A DNA stretch of 64,000 nt from Chlorella sorokiniana. Taxonomy: Eukaryota; Chlorophyta; Trebouxiophyceae; Chlorellales; Chlorellaceae. Shown here in pieces: positions 13,926-26,842 of the stretch. Numbering within the stretch: the first letter of the stretch is position 1; each line of letters begins with the position of its first letter. A program made the translations under genes and the position numbers. The notes under the pieces are model-generated. The model was not told the origin of the DNA. It made no database searches and worked only from the letters and a program-made list of their open reading frames with translations. Location: NCBI GenBank assembly GCA_025917655.1, contig CP084619.1:4073001-4137000 (forward strand). The letters are read 5' to 3'.

Positions 13926-16306
13926 TCAGAGGACGGCCCGTAGGCTGCGTGCCAGCTGATCCATCTGCCGCATGCCCTCCTCTACAGAGCCACGGGCGGG
14001 GGGCAAGTGACGTGCGTCAGCACAACGCCGGAGCGGATGGTGTTGGCTCACCTAGCAGGGGCACGCGCAGGCAGTGCTGCACTCGGCTGCATGCCGGATG
14101 TGTGGAGCCCCCGACTGCTTCCCTGCCAGCTCACCAGGGGAGCCGGACTCGCCGAGCGCCTTGACCAGCGCGCTGCCGCAGATGACGCCCTCCGCACCCC
14201 ACTCCTTGAGCTGCTTCGCCTGCAGCGGATGGTGGGGAGGGGGCGGCGAGGCTGTGGGCCGTCTGACGTTCTCCAAAGGCAACCCTCAGATGTGTTGCCC
14301 CGACCCTGCTGCCCTCAACCCTGTCGCCCGCATGCCTCAGCCGCTTCGACTCTGCGACAGGCGAGCTCGACAGGCGAGACAGCAGGTGCGCCAGGACCTC
14401 CCGCGCACCTGCTCGGGCTTGGACACGCCGAACCCGACACAGACCGACTTGTCCGTCACACCCTGCAGCTGCTTGATCAGGCCCTCCACCCGGGACTCCA
14501 TGCTAACGCGCATGCCCGTCACGCCTGTGAGGGTGGGGGACAGGCGGCAGGAGGGCTGGGATTAAACCCTGCTGCGCCAGGCGTGTGCAGGGCAGTAGCG
14601 CCGCCCTCGGCATGTGGTTGCCAGCAGACACAGCCGACGACAGCCCGGCGCAAGGACTGCCCAGAGCTCCCAACGAGATGGTTGTTGAACCGGCAGCCCA
14701 TGGCACCCTGACCGGCCCCTCCCAGCCCCTGCCGACCCCTCCTGGACCACGCACACGGCCCCACCCGTGAGGGAGACGAGGTAGACAAAGCCCTGGCTGC
14801 TCTCGGCGATGGCGCGCATGCGCGGCTGCGGCGTGGTGGGGGTGGTGAGCAGCACCAGCTCCAGCCCGTGCTGCTGCGCCACCTCGCGGATGGCGGGGGT
14901 CTCCTCCAGCGGGATGTCGGGAACCAGCAGACCTGGGGGAAGGGAGAAGGGGGAGGAGCTTTGTGTGTGTGGTGGGAGGGTGGGCAGGGTTGCTCAGCCC
15001 TTGAGAATGGGTGTGAGAGAGGGGGCGCCTACAAGGGGCAGGTGCTGTGGCCCCCTCACACCGGCAACGCCGGTGTGCGTTGCCAGACACAACCCGCGCC
15101 GCGCCCCCTTCCCCCCGCACCCGAGGCACCCGCCTCCTTGGCCTGTGTGCAGAAGCGGTCGAGGCCGCGGGCCATGATGGGGTTGTAGTACGTGAACATG
15201 ACGATGGGGGCGCGGACGGCGGCGGAAGCCTCGCGCACCACCGCAAGCACCTGTTTGTAGGAGGGAGAGGAGGGCAGGGGGAGGCACAGAATGCATGAGG
15301 GCGGTTGCGTGGGAGGGGTCACACCCGGGGGGCTGTCGGCAGTTGCAAAATGCCAACAACCGTCTTGATCAGGGTATGCAAGGACAGGGGTAAAGCTGCA
15401 GGCACAACGCGCGTGCTGACAATGCACGCAGAGCCAGCGCAGCGTGCAGCAGTCGCGACATGCTGGCTGGCTGGCTGGCTGCATGGGGGCGCACCTTGTC
15501 CAGCGTGGTCCCCTGCTGCAGAGCGCGGGTTGCGGCGGCCTGGATGGTGGGACCGTCCGCCAGCGGGTCAGAGTAGGGCACCCCAGCTCAATCACGTCGG
15601 CGCCAATCTGCGCAGGAGGAGTGGGCAGAGGGCGGCGGCGCACTCCCAAGCATGTCGGGACGGAACACTCGCGGTGACCAGCGGCCGCACAAGCGGGTGC
15701 GCTGACAGATCGGTGCTGAGCGACAGAGACGGCCTTCTGCCGATCCGGCGCCCCCGCACTTCGTCAAGCTTCTTGATGGCTGCCACGGTGGTGGCAGCAT
15801 CGGGGTCGCAAGCAACCAAGAAGGGGATGAAGGCCGTCCTGCATTCAAGGCCAAGCGTGCAGCGCGTCGCGCGTGGTCTACTCACTTCCAGCAACCCAGC
15901 AACACAGGACACACAACATCAGCGGCAGTGTTGGTTGCTGAATTTCCACTGTCAAGAACAGCCGATCGGGGCCTTCAGAGCCGAAGCAGCACGCGGGAGC
16001 TGCTGACGATCTGCAGGGTGGCGGCGGCGGCACCGATGCTGGGTGCTTCACTCACTTCCCCTGCTTCTTCAGCTCTGCCATTGTCCCAGATACGCTCTTG
16101 GTTTCCGTTGCCGCCATTGCAATAGCCTTCAGAGCCGCTGTTGCCCGGCCACGATAAGTAGCGGCTCGGGAGGTGGGCAGTTGAGGCTGAGCGCGGCGCT
16201 GGTGCTGCAAAGTTGCTGTTGCAAATGGTAAAGCGCCAGTGGTGCGCTGCTGCGGGCAATGCGCGACTGCCAAGCTTGCTGCAGCCGTGAGCATGTGAGC
16301 GGCCAT
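13926..16306 (-). CDS. TSA1: Tryptophan synthase alpha subunit, chloroplast
   Basis: Cleaves indole-3-glycerol phosphate to indole and glyceraldehyde-3-phosphate; the indole is channelled to the beta subunit. ATG 16306 begins a transit peptide of about 70 residues ([16 protein letters not shown]...), followed by [20 protein letters not shown], the TrpA N-terminus. Further exons: [25 protein letters not shown] with [13 protein letters not shown] (catalytic Glu and Asp both present), [77 protein letters not shown] and [18 protein letters not shown]. Exon 1 ends 16056 with an intron splitting a Lys codon. The exon encoding [11 protein letters not shown] lacks one base at the C run 15581-15584. 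Eight exons, complete. Confidence 0.96.
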
Positions 16307-16634
16307 GCTGGAGGCCGGCCAGGGCTACCGATGCGCAATCCTGACCCGGCGATGGAAATCGGAATCCTGAAAGGACCTCACTGCTTGCAGCCTGCCCGTT
16401 CCTTTCCAAAGCCGCGCAACAATCCCCAAAGCATGGGGATTCTTGCGGTGTTGTCTTGCTCGCTCGCTCCTCGCGGCTTTGTATGTTATTGTGCACTGAT
16501 TTAGCCTCACAAAGCACCACGGGGCTCTACACCCAGCACCCCACCATGTTTTGCCATGCTCCACGCACTGTTCTCGCGCGCGTGAGTCGAACAAGAGTGT
16601 CGGAAAAAGCTGTCCCAGCCAGTAGCAAGCCGCC
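16307..16634. other. Divergent intergenic region TrpA / large zinc-finger gene
   Basis: 328 bases between divergent starts; nothing recognised beyond promoter space. Confidence 0.5.
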
Positions 16635-19600
16635 ATGGGACGCCGCAAGAAGGCTAAGGCTGCAGAGGCGGCGGCGGTCGTTGCGGCGGGCAACGGCCCC
16701 CTCTGGACCGTGGCCAGCTGGCAGATTGCTTGAGCCAGACGTCCAAAATTGCGGCAGAGTGCAACTCCATACTGCGGGATTTGCTGCGCGGCAGGTGGGC
16801 ACACCGGGCTTGGCTGGCTGCCCCACCAAGCAACTGGCTGTGCGCTGCTGCGCTAGCCGAACGGCGCCGCTGCTCATCCTGTGCGAAGGCACATGTGGCG
16901 GCAGTGCGCCAGCTGCGCCGAGCATGCCGTCCCTCGCACTTGCGTCGTTTGCAACGTGCAAATGCATGCGTGCTTGCGTGCACAAGTTGAGTGCGGTCCG
17001 GCCGACAGCCGTGCCACAGCCTGGATGTCGCTTGCAGGCTGCAACCAGCCTGTGGCATGCAGGCCGCAACCAGCCTGTGGCATGCAGGCCTGGGGTGAAG
17101 GGCCGGCCCGGTCCTTGGCTGCAGGTCTCCTCAGCATCAGGACCTGCAGAGGCTGGCGAGCCAAGTGCTAATGGGGCAGTCCCTGGGGCTCACCGACCTC
17201 CAGCGCAAGATGGAGAGCCAGCAGGCCACGCTGGCAGAGCTGCTCAAGGTGCCGCTGCGAGGGGCAGCTTGCGTCCAGCCGCTGGCAGCAGCTTCCTGGC
17301 AGCCGCTGCCGCCCCCGCTTCCGCAGGTGCAGCAGCGCCACTTGCGCTGCCATGGGTGCGGCAGGCCAGCCCCGCAGCACCGAGCGCTGACAGGAACCGC
17401 TGCCCACGCCTGCGCGCGCCCCCCCCCCCCATCCCCCCCCACCCCCACCCCCACCACCACCCCCCCACGCGTGCCCCCACAGATGCTGAAGCCGGCGGGC
17501 GGAGCGGCAGCGCTGGGCGCACCGCTGCCCACTGACAGCGAGGCGAGCGCCATGCTGGCAACCTATGCGGCGCAGCAGCCTAGCCTGTCGGTCGTCAAGG
17601 CAAGGCCAGGGAGTTGACTCATTCCTGGCATGGTCTGCCTGCGGCTGCCCGCCTGCAAAGTGAGGAAAGTGTGCAGCGCAGCACCGACTGCCGCGTGCTG
17701 CTGTGCAGGGCTGGGACGCGCTCAACCTTCTGTCGACGCCGGTCAGGCGGCGCAAGGGCGGCCAGGTGGGTCCGCCCGCTTGCGGCGTGTGCTGGAGCCT
17801 GTGGCATGTGCTGCGATGTGTTACCCAGGCGCCAGGCGTCCTTACCACAAATCACGGTTGTAGCAAACCCTGGCCGCTGGATGTGCTGGACATCGACGAG
17901 CGAAACTGCCGACCGGCCCCCACGCCCCCCGCTCCCCGTTCCCCTCGGCAGAAGGTGGACCGGCGGCTTGAGCCCGGGGCGGCGGCGGCAACAAGCGCGA
18001 GCGCTGCGTGGGCGTCGAATCCTACTGGCGCCAGCTGGACCCAGGGCAGCGGCGGCAGCTGCTGCGCGTGCCCGTGGCGCGAATGGCGGAGGGTGGGTGG
18101 CCCGCCGCTGGCAGGCCGCCAACTGCTTTCTTCCTGCGGGGCTCCGCTGCCCCTCGGCGCCACAAACACTGGCCAGCGCCTCTGGCCAGCTGCCTGCCTC
18201 TTGCCGCATGCCCTGCCACGCAACCCCTGCTTTGCGTGTTTGCTGCAGTTGTGCGGGCGGAGCAGGGGAGGAGGGCCTGCGGGAGCTGGCAGAGGCGCTG
18301 GCCCTGCTGCGCCAGCAGGGCGGGCGGTACGCGGCGTATTGGCGCTGCCCCTGCTGCGACTGCCGCACGCTGGACGCGTCCGCCTTTGTGCGCCACCTGC
18401 GTCTGTACCACGAGGAGGTGCAGTACGGTCCCGACGGCGCTGCGGTACAGTGCACAAAGTGCCTGAAAGAGGTGCGGGGCCGGCTTGGGTTTGAGCGGGG
18501 AGGGGGTGCGGGAGCCTGCACCGGCGGTGCCTCCACAACTTAGGGGGAAGGCCGTCCTCCAGGCGCAGGCGCGGCAGTGTCAGGTCCCTGCTTGCCGGCA
18601 CTTTTCTTGCAGCGCCCGCCCTGCGCGTGCTTCACCCAACGCTTGCACTGCCGCCTCCGCACACGATTGCAGGTGGTGGGCGCCCACTACCAGAACGAGG
18701 AGCCCGGCTTCCCCACAGTGGTGCTGTGCATGAGCTGCTGCTGGGAGGAGCAGATCCTGCAGGGCAGCTGCGGCGACGACGGCGGCAGCGCCATGCAGCT
18801 GCGCGTGCCGCAGCCGGGGCAGCGCCTGCTGCCGCCCGCCGCGCTCAATGGCGATGGCAACGGCGGCGACCACGGCGACGGCGGCCGCTGGGCCTGGCTG
18901 GGCACGCCGGCGCGGCGGCGGCGCGCCAGCAGCGGCAGCAGCGGCAGCGAGGAGGGCAGCAGCAGCGGGAGCAGCGGGGTCCCGCCGGGAGCGGGGTGGC
19001 GCTGTGCGGCAGCGGCGCCTGCTGCTGCAGCAGATGGAACTGCAGATGGCTTCCGCTGGGGCCTGCTGGCCGCCCTGGCCCGCAGCCTGGACGCCATGGC
19101 CGCTGCCTACGCTGCCCCTGCAGCGGCGCAGCCAGACGGCGGCAGCGGCGGCGAGCCCACCCCCTTCCATCGGGTGGTGTTAGGGCTCGTGGCTCAGGCT
19201 CAGGGCCTGCTGAGGTGCGTGCACCCGCCCCCCCCATCCGCCAGTGTGGCCGACGCTGCTTGTTGATGTGTTGCTTGCTGCTTGAGGGCAGGCGGTAGCA
19301 GCCTCGCTGAATCACTCCTTCGCACGCTGGCACGCGGCGCCCTGCCTCTTCCTGTCGGTCGCGTCCTTCAACCAGCAGCCTCCACGTGTGCCCTGCAGCG
19401 CGCCTGCGGGCGGCGCACGGGAGGCTGCGGACAGCCAGCGGCGGCTGGAGCTGGAGGCGCAGCTGGCGGGGCCGGCGGGGTCCCACAACCGCGAGCAGCT
19501 GCTGCAGGTGGGCGCCCCTGTGTGTGTTTGTTGACCTGGTGTGATGGAAGCCAGGGCCGAGTGCAAGGCTGAGCACAGGGCCTGTGGGAGTCGCTCCTGC

Positions 19601-22600
19601 CTGTGCCACCGTGGGGATGCCCTACCCCGCACCTGCTGGCGGAGGACCACAATTCTTCCCAGCTCTGAGCAGCATCTCAGCTTGTTGCGACTCCTGCGTG
19701 CCTTGCTCAACACCCACCTAAGCTGACACCTGCACCTCCCCACGCTCATAACCCTCTGGCCCCCCCCTCCTGCCCCCGCAGGCGGCCCTGGAGCTGCTGT
19801 CCCCCAGGAGCTGCAGTGCCTGCTGGGCTACGCGATCACCAAGCACGGGGCCGCGCTGGGCTCGCGCAGCGACGCCGCGGGCACCGAGCTCCTCAGCACC
19901 TCTGCGGCCGTGCTGGGCAGCAGCGGCAGCAGCAGCGGCAGCGGCAGCAGTGAGTACAGCAGCGGCAGCGACGCTGACGAGGAGGAGGAGGAGGAGGAGG
20001 GGGAGGGCAGCGGCAGCGGCAGCGGCTCTGTCGGCACCCCTGACATGGGCAGCCCGCTGAGCGGGCGGCAGCTGCAGCGGCGGCGCCGCCGCCGCGCCAG
20101 GCTCGGCTCTGCGTCCAGGGCAGCCAGCTACGACCCCGGCTGCGCCTGCCTCTTTGGCTTTGCGGGCGGCAGCGCCCAGCCCGGAGAGCCGCCGCTGCTG
20201 GAGGGCGGCGACGCCTTGGCCACCGGCGACTCAGGGAGGGCGGCGGCGGCGCGCTGCTGCGCCAGCAGCTGGCCGAGCTGGCGGCGCAGCCGGGGCTGGT
20301 GGTGGGGGAGCTGCCGCAGGGGCGGGAGCTGAGCGGGCACGAGTGGCTGGAGCCGCACCCCTGGTGGGCCGACCACCTGGCACACAAGGCAAGCGGGCGC
20401 GGGCGCTGCTGCCTTGCGGAATGGGGGTTGGCGCGGGCACCGCCCTGCGGGACGCCGGACGCGCTTGGGCGTTGCTGACGCAGCGGAAGTCTCCCGCTGG
20501 GAACGTGCTCGCCCAGACCTCAGCGAACGCGCTCCATGCTGGCGGCGTTGCCCGTTCTCGGTTGTGGCCGACAGTTGCCCGCTCCACCCTTCCCTGCCAA
20601 TGCCGCCACCTCCCCCCCACACACCCACCCACCCGCAGAGCTGGCACGACTTCCCGGCCGACGGCGCCGCCGAGATCTACCTGCTGCAGTGGCTGTACGG
20701 CAACGTGGCCCACGCCCCCACCGAGGACCTGCTGGAGCGGCAGCGCATGGCGGCGGGTGCCAAGGGCTGCGACGCCGCCGTCATGGACTGCCTGGCCGAG
20801 CTGGCGGACGTGTGGCGCCAGCTGGCGGCCGCCGTCGCGCGGCGGCGGCACCTGCAGGCACTGCGCGACGGCGTGAGGGAGGAGGCGGCGGCGGTGCGCG
20901 CGTTTGAAGAGGCGGGGCGGCGGTGCTGCGCACGCAGGTCGGTGCTGGGCTGCAGCTGCGGGCCTGGGGAGCTCTAGCTGACATCTGCCAAGCGCTGGGC
21001 GGAAGCAGCCTGCCGGCTGCATGCTCTTGGAGAGCGGGGCAGGCGGCACTCCTGCAAGCCATTGCATTGGGGCAGTCGAAGTCTCATACGCCCCTGCCGC
21101 CCCCTCCACCCCCACACAGGCTGCCGAGTTCTTTGATGAGGTGGGCGGCGGCGGCTCCCCGCGCGGCGACGCCCGGCGGCGCACAGTGGTCGCAGCGCGC
21201 GCTGGGCAAGCTGCAGCGCTTCCACCAGCTGAAGGATGAGAGCAGCATCAGGTGTTGTGTGTGTGAATTTTTGGGGGCGGGCAATGGCTGTATGTGCGCT
21301 AGCAGCCGCTGCCGCCATCGTCATTCCGTCCACCGCTGCTTTGACCATCTGTCCTTTTTGACCATCTGTCCCCCCCCGCCCCTCCCGTGCCCTTGTCATC
21401 CTACAGGTACGCGCAGGCGCTGATCGATCGTGAGGTAGCAGTGTTGGAGCTGGCGGAGGAGGTGCGTGTGTGTGCTGGGCCAGCTCACGCGGGCTCTCCC
21501 TCCCGCACGCCGCCATCGACACCGGTTGCCATGGCTTGCGGCCCCACCCCCTGCCGCCCCAACCTTCTATCGCCCCCTTTCCCGCGTCCTGCCCCCGACA
21601 GATGGACCTGCAAGAGTTGCAGCTGGCGGCAGCGGAGGTGGCGTCAATCGAGGGTGCGCTGGCGGATGCGCGGCAGGCGCTGGCTGATGCGGAGGCAGAG
21701 CGCGCTCGGCTGGCGGCGGAGGGCCCCCAGCGCACCGCCGCAAGGACTTGCTGGATCGGGTGAACAAGGAGGCAGAGCACCGCGAGAGGCTGCAGGAGCT
21801 GGCCCAGCGCGCGGCTGCAGGCCAGGAGCGCATCGCGGGCGGTGAGCCGCTTTCTTTCCACGCCTGGCCTCCTCAGCAGCGCCTTGCCCGCGCTCCTCGT
21901 CCATTCTCACCCCCTGCTGCCTGCCGGGCTGCTCCCCTCCACGGCTGCTATCCCGAGCCGCTGCCCTCCTCCGCCGTCCCCCACCTGCCGGCTGTGGTGC
22001 CCGCCCTCCTGCCCCTAATGCCCCTCTGTGTCGCCGACCGCCCGGCCGTTGCCTGCCGTCTCCGCAGAGGAAGGGTTCCGGCGGACGCCCGCAAGCGCCA
22101 CGCCGAGCTGGCGGCTGACCTGGAGGAGGTGCGGGTCTGGGCTACCGTGCCGCGTTGTCTTATGCACAGCTTGGGGGTTCCTGCTCATGTGCTTGTGCTC
22201 CCCAGGCGCGCCGCCATGCCATGCTGGCCTTGCTGCTCACAAAGAGCGCGGTCTTGCCACGACCATGCAAGAGTCTCACGCGCCGCATACACCCTGCCCC
22301 CGCTCCCGATCGACTCAACTCGGCAAGCAGGTGCGCTCCGAGCTGTCCTCCTTCCTGGAGCGGCGGGCGGCGCTGGACCGCGCCTGCCACGACGTGCTGG
22401 CGGCGCAGGAGCGCGACCGAGACCAGCAGCTCACCGAGGCCCACGTGGACCAGCGCATCAGGTGGGTGTGTGGGTGTCTGTGGGTGGGTATGTGTGGGTG
22501 TGTGGGTGGGTGGGGGTATTGGAATAGGCTGCGGTGGGGGGCTCGCGTGTGTGCGCGTGTGTGTGTACTCCATCAATTGCAGTAATATACAGGGTTGTGT

Positions 22601-25600
22601 AGGCCGCGCTGCGGTTGCAGCACGGTTGCGGCCCAGGCAGCTCAACCCAGCCGCCCTGACGCCCGGCCCCCCTGGCACCCACCCTCACCTCCCTCCACCC
22701 CTCCCCCGCTCTGCAGGGCCGTGTGGCGCGTGGTGACGTGCGTGGCAGACGCCATCCGCCTGCTGCACGACCGCTACGCGCCGGACGCGCAGGGGCGGGA
22801 GGCGGAGAGGCACATACGCTGCACGGGTGCGCCGCTGGGGCTGGGTGGGCGGCGCCTCCGCAACCCACAAACCCTCTGTTTCATCAATCTGCCCCTTCTG
22901 CTCATCTGTTCTCTCGTGCTCTCTTGGCGGCGTGGCACAGAGCACGAGAGAATAGATGAGCAGAAGGAGCAATCCGCCGTGCTGTTCTCTCCGTCGCCAT
23001 TCCTCCTCACCGGCTCGCGGAAGCTTATTGCTCGGGCCCCACCTTTATGTGTTCCGCAGGCCTGGCCCAGGGAGTGTGTGACGAGCTGCGGGAGCGGGCG
23101 GCCGCGTGGAATGCTGACCTGGAGCGCCTGCGCCGCCGCGCCGCCGACCTGGCCTGCACCGACGTGGGGGCGCTGGTGGAGGCGGCGGCGCTGGAGGTCG
23201 CGCGGGGGCAGCTGGAGGAGGCGGCGGTGGCGGCGCGGGAGGCCGCCACGCTGGACCTGCTGCGCGAGCTGGAGCTGGAGGAAGCTGCAAAGAAGGTGAG
23301 CAGTCGGCAGACGCAACGATGCTTGTGGCCTGTGCGTGTTGGGGCGGGTGGGGTTGGGGAAGATTGGGAGCTTGTTGAACCAGGGGTGAGCGTGCTGGCG
23401 CATGTGCTGCCTCAGGTAAGGGTACACCCTGTGAGGCTGAGGGCCTATGCAGCTGTGCTTGTTTGTCGGGTGGCCTGTCAATCTGCTGCTGCCCGCTGCT
23501 GTGGGTGCTGCAGGCTGCGGAGGGAAAGAAGGGGAAGAAGAAGAAGAAGAAGGGGAGCCGCGCGGCCGAGGAGGAGGAGGACGGCGACGAAGACCTTGCG
23601 GCGGCGAGCAACAGCGGCGGCGTATCGGCGGCAGCAGCAGCAGCAGCAGCAGCAGCAGCGTTAGCAGCAGGGGTGCCGCTGCGGCCGACGGCGACGGCGG
23701 CAGCGGCGAGGGCGGGCCAGCTGCCCGCAAGCTGCCCGGGGGCCGGGGCCAGCTGGCGCCCGAGGTGCACGCTGAGCTGGAGTATGAGGCGGCCCTGGAG
23801 CGGCGGCGGCAGGAGCTGGAAGCGGAGCGGCTGCGCAAGGAGGCGGAGATGCTGCGGTGAGGGGCAGCTGCTGCCGCGATCCGCGCAGCACAGCAGCTGC
23901 CTGCCCCCTGCCAGCCTGCACGCATCCTGCCGGCCTGTGTCGCCATCTGAGACACGCCGGGCGCCTCCCTTTTTTGCCCGGCTGCTGCGTGTCGCTGCCA
24001 TGCTGCCTGGCTGACCGCCCCCTGCTGTGCCTGCTGCGCAGCCTCGCGGAGGAGGCCTCGTTGCGGGAGCTGCAAGGCCAGCAGGCGGGCGGCAAAGGCA
24101 AGGCGGCGGGGCATGCGTCCCCGGCACGTGGCGGCAGCGGCAAGGCCCCGGCGGGGGCCAAGCCCGCGCCGGGCACCCCGGGCAAGGTCAAGGCGGCGGG
24201 ACAGGCGGCGGCAGCCAGCACCGGCGGACGCGTCATCACTGTGGCTGTGGCGGCGGTGCGGGGGGCCGGCACGCTCAGGCGGCCTCCCCTCCTCGCCGCC
24301 GCCCCCCCACCCCCAGGCAGCAAGTCGCCGCCGGCCAAGCTGGCAGCGGCGGCGGTTACGCCGCCACCCATCAAGGCGGCCACCGTGGCCGCAGACGGCG
24401 CCCTGCGCCGCCCCCAGCCAGCAGCAGCAGCAGCAGCAGAAGCAGGAGATGCGGGTGGTCAGCTACTACGGCGATTGGCGCTGCTCCTGCGGCGAAACCA
24501 ACCGCCTGTGGGACACGTGCGCCTGCGGACAGATACCGCCCTGCAGGTGCGCCGCACGAACAGGGGCACCCGGCCCCCGGTTGCCGCCCCGCCTGCAGCA
24601 GCACAGAACCCGCCTGCACTTTTCTTTGCCGAACTGAGGAGGGGGCCGATGGTTTCAGGCCAGGCGAAGGGCGTCGGCCAGGCCTGGGACGCAAGGCTCC
24701 CTCGAGGGCTGGGCTGGCGCACAGGCTGCAGCCTGCAACTGCACGGCACCTGGCTTGCCCTGACACCCCTCTCTCTTGCCCCACCCCACGCAGGGATTGG
24801 GTGCGCGGGCGCTGCACCTACAAGACGCGCTGCCGCTTCGCGCACCCGCCGTTTGAGGTGCGGGGCCTGCCCCTCCCTCTCCTCGTGCTGCTCGGCCGAC
24901 TGAGCGGCACGGCAGCAGGCGCCTGCCCAACAGGCGCTCCGCTTGCCTGCCGTCCCCATCGCTCCGCCTGCCCCTGCCTCACCCGCTTGCCGGGCCCCCG
25001 CGCCTGCCCAACACTGCTGCAGCTGCCCGACTCCCTGCCGCGGCCCAAGAGCCCCATCGCCAAGCCGTCGGCGGAGGCCCAGGTGTTCAGCAGCAAGAGC
25101 GGGCGCCGCTGCCGCGCGCCGCCAACGGCGGCAAGGCCGCCGCCCCCGACACGCCCGCTGTGGTCAGCACAGCGCGCGCTGCGGGCCCGGCGGCCAAGGC
25201 CAGCGCCGCCCAGCGCCCCGTGCAGCTGGTCAAGCCGGGCGGCAAGCCCGGCGGCACGGTGGCGGCTGCAGCCGCGGCGGCGGCCAAGGCGGGGCGGCCG
25301 CGGCTGCGGACCCCACGCCGCCGCCGCCGCTCAAGCCTGCGCCGTGGGCCAACGTTCGGCCTGGCCAGGCGGTACCCTCCGCTGCGCCCTCAGCAACACC
25401 GGCGTCTGCGGGAGTGCCGCCGTCCCCCATGGGCGCCCCACCCGCCAGCTCAGGTCCCACCGCCTTCAGCCTCTTTGGCGACAGCCCCCTGCTGCTGCCC
25501 GCGCTGGGCCCCACCGGCAGTGCGCCCCCTGGCCAGCCTAGGCCCCGAGGTAGCCGCCAGCGGCAGCGCGGCGGCGCCGCCTCCTCCTGCCATGCCCCTT

Positions 25601-26301
25601 GGAGCCTTTGCTGGCAGCGGCGGCGGCGGCAGCCTGTTTGGCCCCGACCTGTTCTCGCCCGCCGCCGCGCAGCTGTCTGCCCCCGGCGGTGGTGCCGCCG
25701 ACTCCCAGCACAGCCTGCTGCTGCACCAGCCGGCCAGCCCGCCGCGCCTGCCCAGCGGCGGCAGCCTGCCCCGCTCACCGCTGCTGCTCAGCCCGCAGCA
25801 GCCGCGGCTGGCGGCCGCCGCTGCGTCGCCTTCGCCCGCACTCCACCACTCTGCAGCCGCTTTCCAGCCTGGCTCTGCTCTGGCCTCCCCTCTGGCAGAC
25901 CTCCCTCTGACCAGCGCCGGCGCGGCAGCAGCAGCCGCCACCCCGGCCTGGACCTCCCTGCCTTCTCCGCCTTCCACCCGCCCGCCCACTCGGCCGCCTT
26001 CGGCAACGGCAGCGTCGGCCTCGACTTTGGCGGCGGCTCCCTGCTGGGCGGCGTCGGCTTTGGCGCGGGCTTTGGCGGCGCGCTGTCCCTCGGAGGCGGC
26101 TCCGGCGGCGGCGGCGCGGATGAGTGGGGCGACCTGCAGCAGCAGCTGCCCTCCGACCTTGGGGCCATGCTAGGTGCAGACCCCACCATGACTGGCCTGC
26201 AGCAGCCTCCAAACGCCGCCCCAGCACAGCCGGCCACCGAGGCGGCCGGCGGGGGCCTGTACGGCGGTGGTGGTGGCGATGCTGGACGGCGCTGGTTTTG
26301 A
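16635..26301 (+). CDS. Very large zinc-finger and coiled-coil protein, DUF629-like N-terminal part
   Basis: Start at MGRRKKAKAAEAAAVVAAGN. The N-terminal third carries SYWRQLDPGQRRQLLRV (about 18020-18070) followed by a Cys/His block, YWRCPCCDC ... HLRLYHEE ... QCTKCLKEV (18340-18475). This order recalls DUF629 of plant ubiquitin-hydrolase-related proteins (recalled similarity, not searched). Then: Ser/Gly and acidic low complexity (19900-20030), a conserved-looking SWHDFPADGAAEIYLLQWLY exon (from 20640), a long Glu/Arg/Ala coiled coil (about 21600-23870, e.g. ERRRQELEAERLRKEAEMLR), a Lys stretch and polyalanine/CAG run (23630-23659), a RanBP2-like finger GDWRCSCGETNRLWDTCACG (about 24470-24530), a CCCH finger DWVRGRCTYKTRCRFAHPPF (24794-24855), and a Pro/Gly-rich tail ending GRRWF. 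No catalytic UCH motif was found. Several exons need one-base frame corrections. It could be two genes; the continuous splice pattern and single TGTAA at 26361 favour one. Confidence 0.65.
17041..17090 (+). repeat. Exact 25-bp tandem duplication
   Basis: The 25-base unit at 17041-17065 is repeated without change at 17066-17090, inside an intron of the large zinc-finger gene. Confidence 0.95.
21341..21371 (+). repeat. 14-bp direct repeat, 17-bp spacing
   Basis: ttgaccatctgtcc occurs at 21341-21354 and 21358-21371, close to an intron's acceptor end. Confidence 0.9.
22894..22967. repeat. Long intronic inverted repeat (29-bp arms, 16-base loop)
   Basis: Arms 22894-22922 and 22939-22967 are reverse complements at 28 of 29 positions. 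The RNA would form a near-perfect stem-loop within an intron of the zinc-finger gene. Confidence 0.92.
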
Positions 26302-26360
26302 GAGTTACGCGGGCGGATGCGCTGCGGGCGGAGCTGCCGAGATGCGAAGCGAAACCAAGT

Positions 26361-26365
26361 TGTAA
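26361..26365 (+). terminator. TGTAA signal of the large zinc-finger gene
   Basis: 60 bases past the stop at 26301. Confidence 0.6.
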
Positions 26366-26686
26366 GCTCAAGTCTGCACAGTGCGTGAGCAGGGACAGCT
26401 GGCACGGGAGCCGCCGTGCTGGCTGCCAGAGGCGACGACATGAAACCTGCCGGGCGCGGAGGGTTGGGGGCTGACCAGATCGGCCAGATCAGGCTGTGCT
26501 GTCTTCTGCGCACGTCTGTCGCCAGAGGGCGGGGCCGCACACAACTGCTGTTCATTTCACTGGCGAGCAGCCATCCTTGCAGCACAGACACGTGACCTGG
26601 CAATCAGCGATAGTGGCAAGGTGGTGTGCTGGCTCATTGACGGGTTGGGGTGGTGGCGCGGTTAACCCATGGCACTTCATGATCAT

Positions 26687-26691
26687 TTACA
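26687..26691 (-). terminator. TGTAA signal of the DUF5107-TPR gene
   Basis: About 150 bases downstream of the stop at 26843 on the minus strand. Confidence 0.5.
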
Positions 26692-26842
26692 ACCTGGACC
26701 GAAGACTGTGCCGAAGCATCAGTCCGCTTTTCGCACTAACAAGGCGCTCAAACAAGCAATACACAGGCTCACAAGCAATCCGCTGCTCTCATTCAGCATC
26801 AGCCAAGCCAGGCGACCCAGAGGCCGTCGTCACCAGCACCGC

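Larger units (their letters stand above)
26302..26842. other. Convergent intergenic region
   Basis: 541 bases between facing stops of the zinc-finger gene and the DUF5107-TPR gene. Holds both poly(A) signals; otherwise no coding signal. Confidence 0.55.

Noticed and set aside
22894-22967. Rho-independent-type terminator
   Set aside because: Nuclear intron context, no following T run, and coding exons continue on both sides.
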